Assembly (NCBI GenBank): GCA_023485745.1 | Contig: JAMCZL010000039.1 | Coordinates: 1-6,282 of the forward strand | Direction: 5' to 3' | Source: Candidatus Martarchaeota archaeon | GTDB lineage: Archaea; Micrarchaeota; Micrarchaeia; Micrarchaeales; Micrarchaeaceae | Length of the DNA: 6,282 bases | Shown here: positions 6,127-6,282 of the stretch, in pieces | How positions within the stretch are numbered: the stretch's first letter is position 1 | Layout: every line of letters begins with the position of its first letter | Position numbers and translations under genes: made by a program | Notes under the pieces: generated by a model | What the model saw: the letters and a program-made list of their open reading frames with translations, nothing else | Told to the model about the DNA's origin: nothing | Database searches by the model: none

Positions 6127-6133
6127 ATGGCAA

Positions 6134-6153
6134 GGGTTGGGCGAACCCAACCC
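6134..6153. terminator. Perfect 8-bp GC-rich hairpin between convergent genes
   Basis: GGGTTGGG (6134-6141), loop CGAA, CCCAACCC (6146-6153): a perfect eight-pair stem lying 7 nt past the glycosyltransferase stop. On the plus strand no T run follows. On the minus strand the hairpin comes about 20 nt after the stop of the incoming gene and is followed by TTGCCATTTATTTTG. It therefore looks more like a terminator for the minus-strand gene, or a shared 3'-end structure. GC-stem terminators are not the usual archaeal mode. Confidence 0.5.
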
Positions 6154-6173
6154 CTGCAACAACCCACCCGAGA

Positions 6174-6282
6174 CTATCTGTTGAACATGCTGCTCTGGAG
6201 TACCCTTATGTCGCTGTAAACGGCTTCCTGCCTGGTTGCCTGTTCAGAACGGTTTAGGAACATCTCGCTGAACCGCTCTATC
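6174..6282 (-). CDS. Unidentified protein, C-terminal fragment
   Basis: On the minus strand one frame is open from the window edge to a TAG at 6174-6176, giving 35 residues that end in VLQSSMFNR. The residues are polar, Arg/Glu/Gln-rich and probably helical (IERFSEMFLNRSEQATRQEA). The other two minus-strand frames contain stops. Codon choice and the hairpin with T-rich sequence just beyond the stop are consistent with a real 3' gene end facing the glycosyltransferase. I do not recognise the family, and 35 residues are too few to assign a role. It could still be a chance open frame. Confidence 0.5.
   Translation of the reverse strand, partial: IERFSEMFLNRSEQATRQEAVYSDIRVLQSSMFNR

Noticed and set aside
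6127..6219. 30-codon plus-strand frame starting right after the glycosyltransferase stop
   Set aside because: It runs through the hairpin, has no separate ribosome-binding site, and overlaps the better-supported minus-strand gene end.

Overview
The window is a stretch of archaeal chromosome with ordinary housekeeping content. The evidence is an archaeal-type initiation factor aIF5B, the archaeal family of S-adenosylmethionine synthetase (not the bacterial MetK family), an archaeal-style nucleoside diphosphate kinase, TATA-box-like promoters 20-50 bp ahead of starts, GGTGA ribosome-binding sites, and T-rich runs rather than hairpins after one of the genes. Base composition is balanced with heavy ATA and AGG codon use. 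A small-genome DPANN/Micrarchaeota-like archaeon would fit, but that is an impression; no rRNA is present to test it.

Layout. Positions 1-135 (+) hold the C-terminal end of a MIP18/DUF59-family Fe-S assembly protein. Directly abutting it tail-to-tail, with no base between the stops, is nucleoside diphosphate kinase (136-699, -). Next is a 275-bp gap with inverted and direct repeats, the T-rich 3' end of the upstream minus-strand gene and a candidate ndk promoter. Positions 975-1667 (-) encode a lysine-rich coiled-coil protein of unknown function. A divergent promoter region (1668-1858) separates it from aIF5B (1859-3613, +), which is followed by S-adenosylmethionine synthetase (3714-4916, +) and a GT4-type glycosyltransferase (4969-6126, +). 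The window ends with the C-terminal end of an unidentified minus-strand gene (6174-6282), separated from the glycosyltransferase by a perfect 8-bp hairpin.

How the genes relate. ndk supplies NTPs and aIF5B is the GTPase that joins ribosomal subunits. In many archaea ndk lies just ahead of the aIF5B gene; here they are still neighbours but divergent, with the coiled-coil gene between them. The two complete minus-strand genes share a TATA box centred about 46 nt before the ATG and a GGTGA motif 4 nt before it. The plus-strand aIF5B and glycosyltransferase genes lack a clear Shine-Dalgarno. The three plus-strand genes have gaps of 100 and 52 bp and at least two have their own TATA-like box, so they are probably not one tight operon.

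I found no mobile element, CRISPR, tRNA, rRNA or defence system, and no convincing new multi-gene system. The points most worth a second look are the repeat-rich gap at 751-890, the misleading upstream ATG of aIF5B, and the orphan coiled-coil protein.
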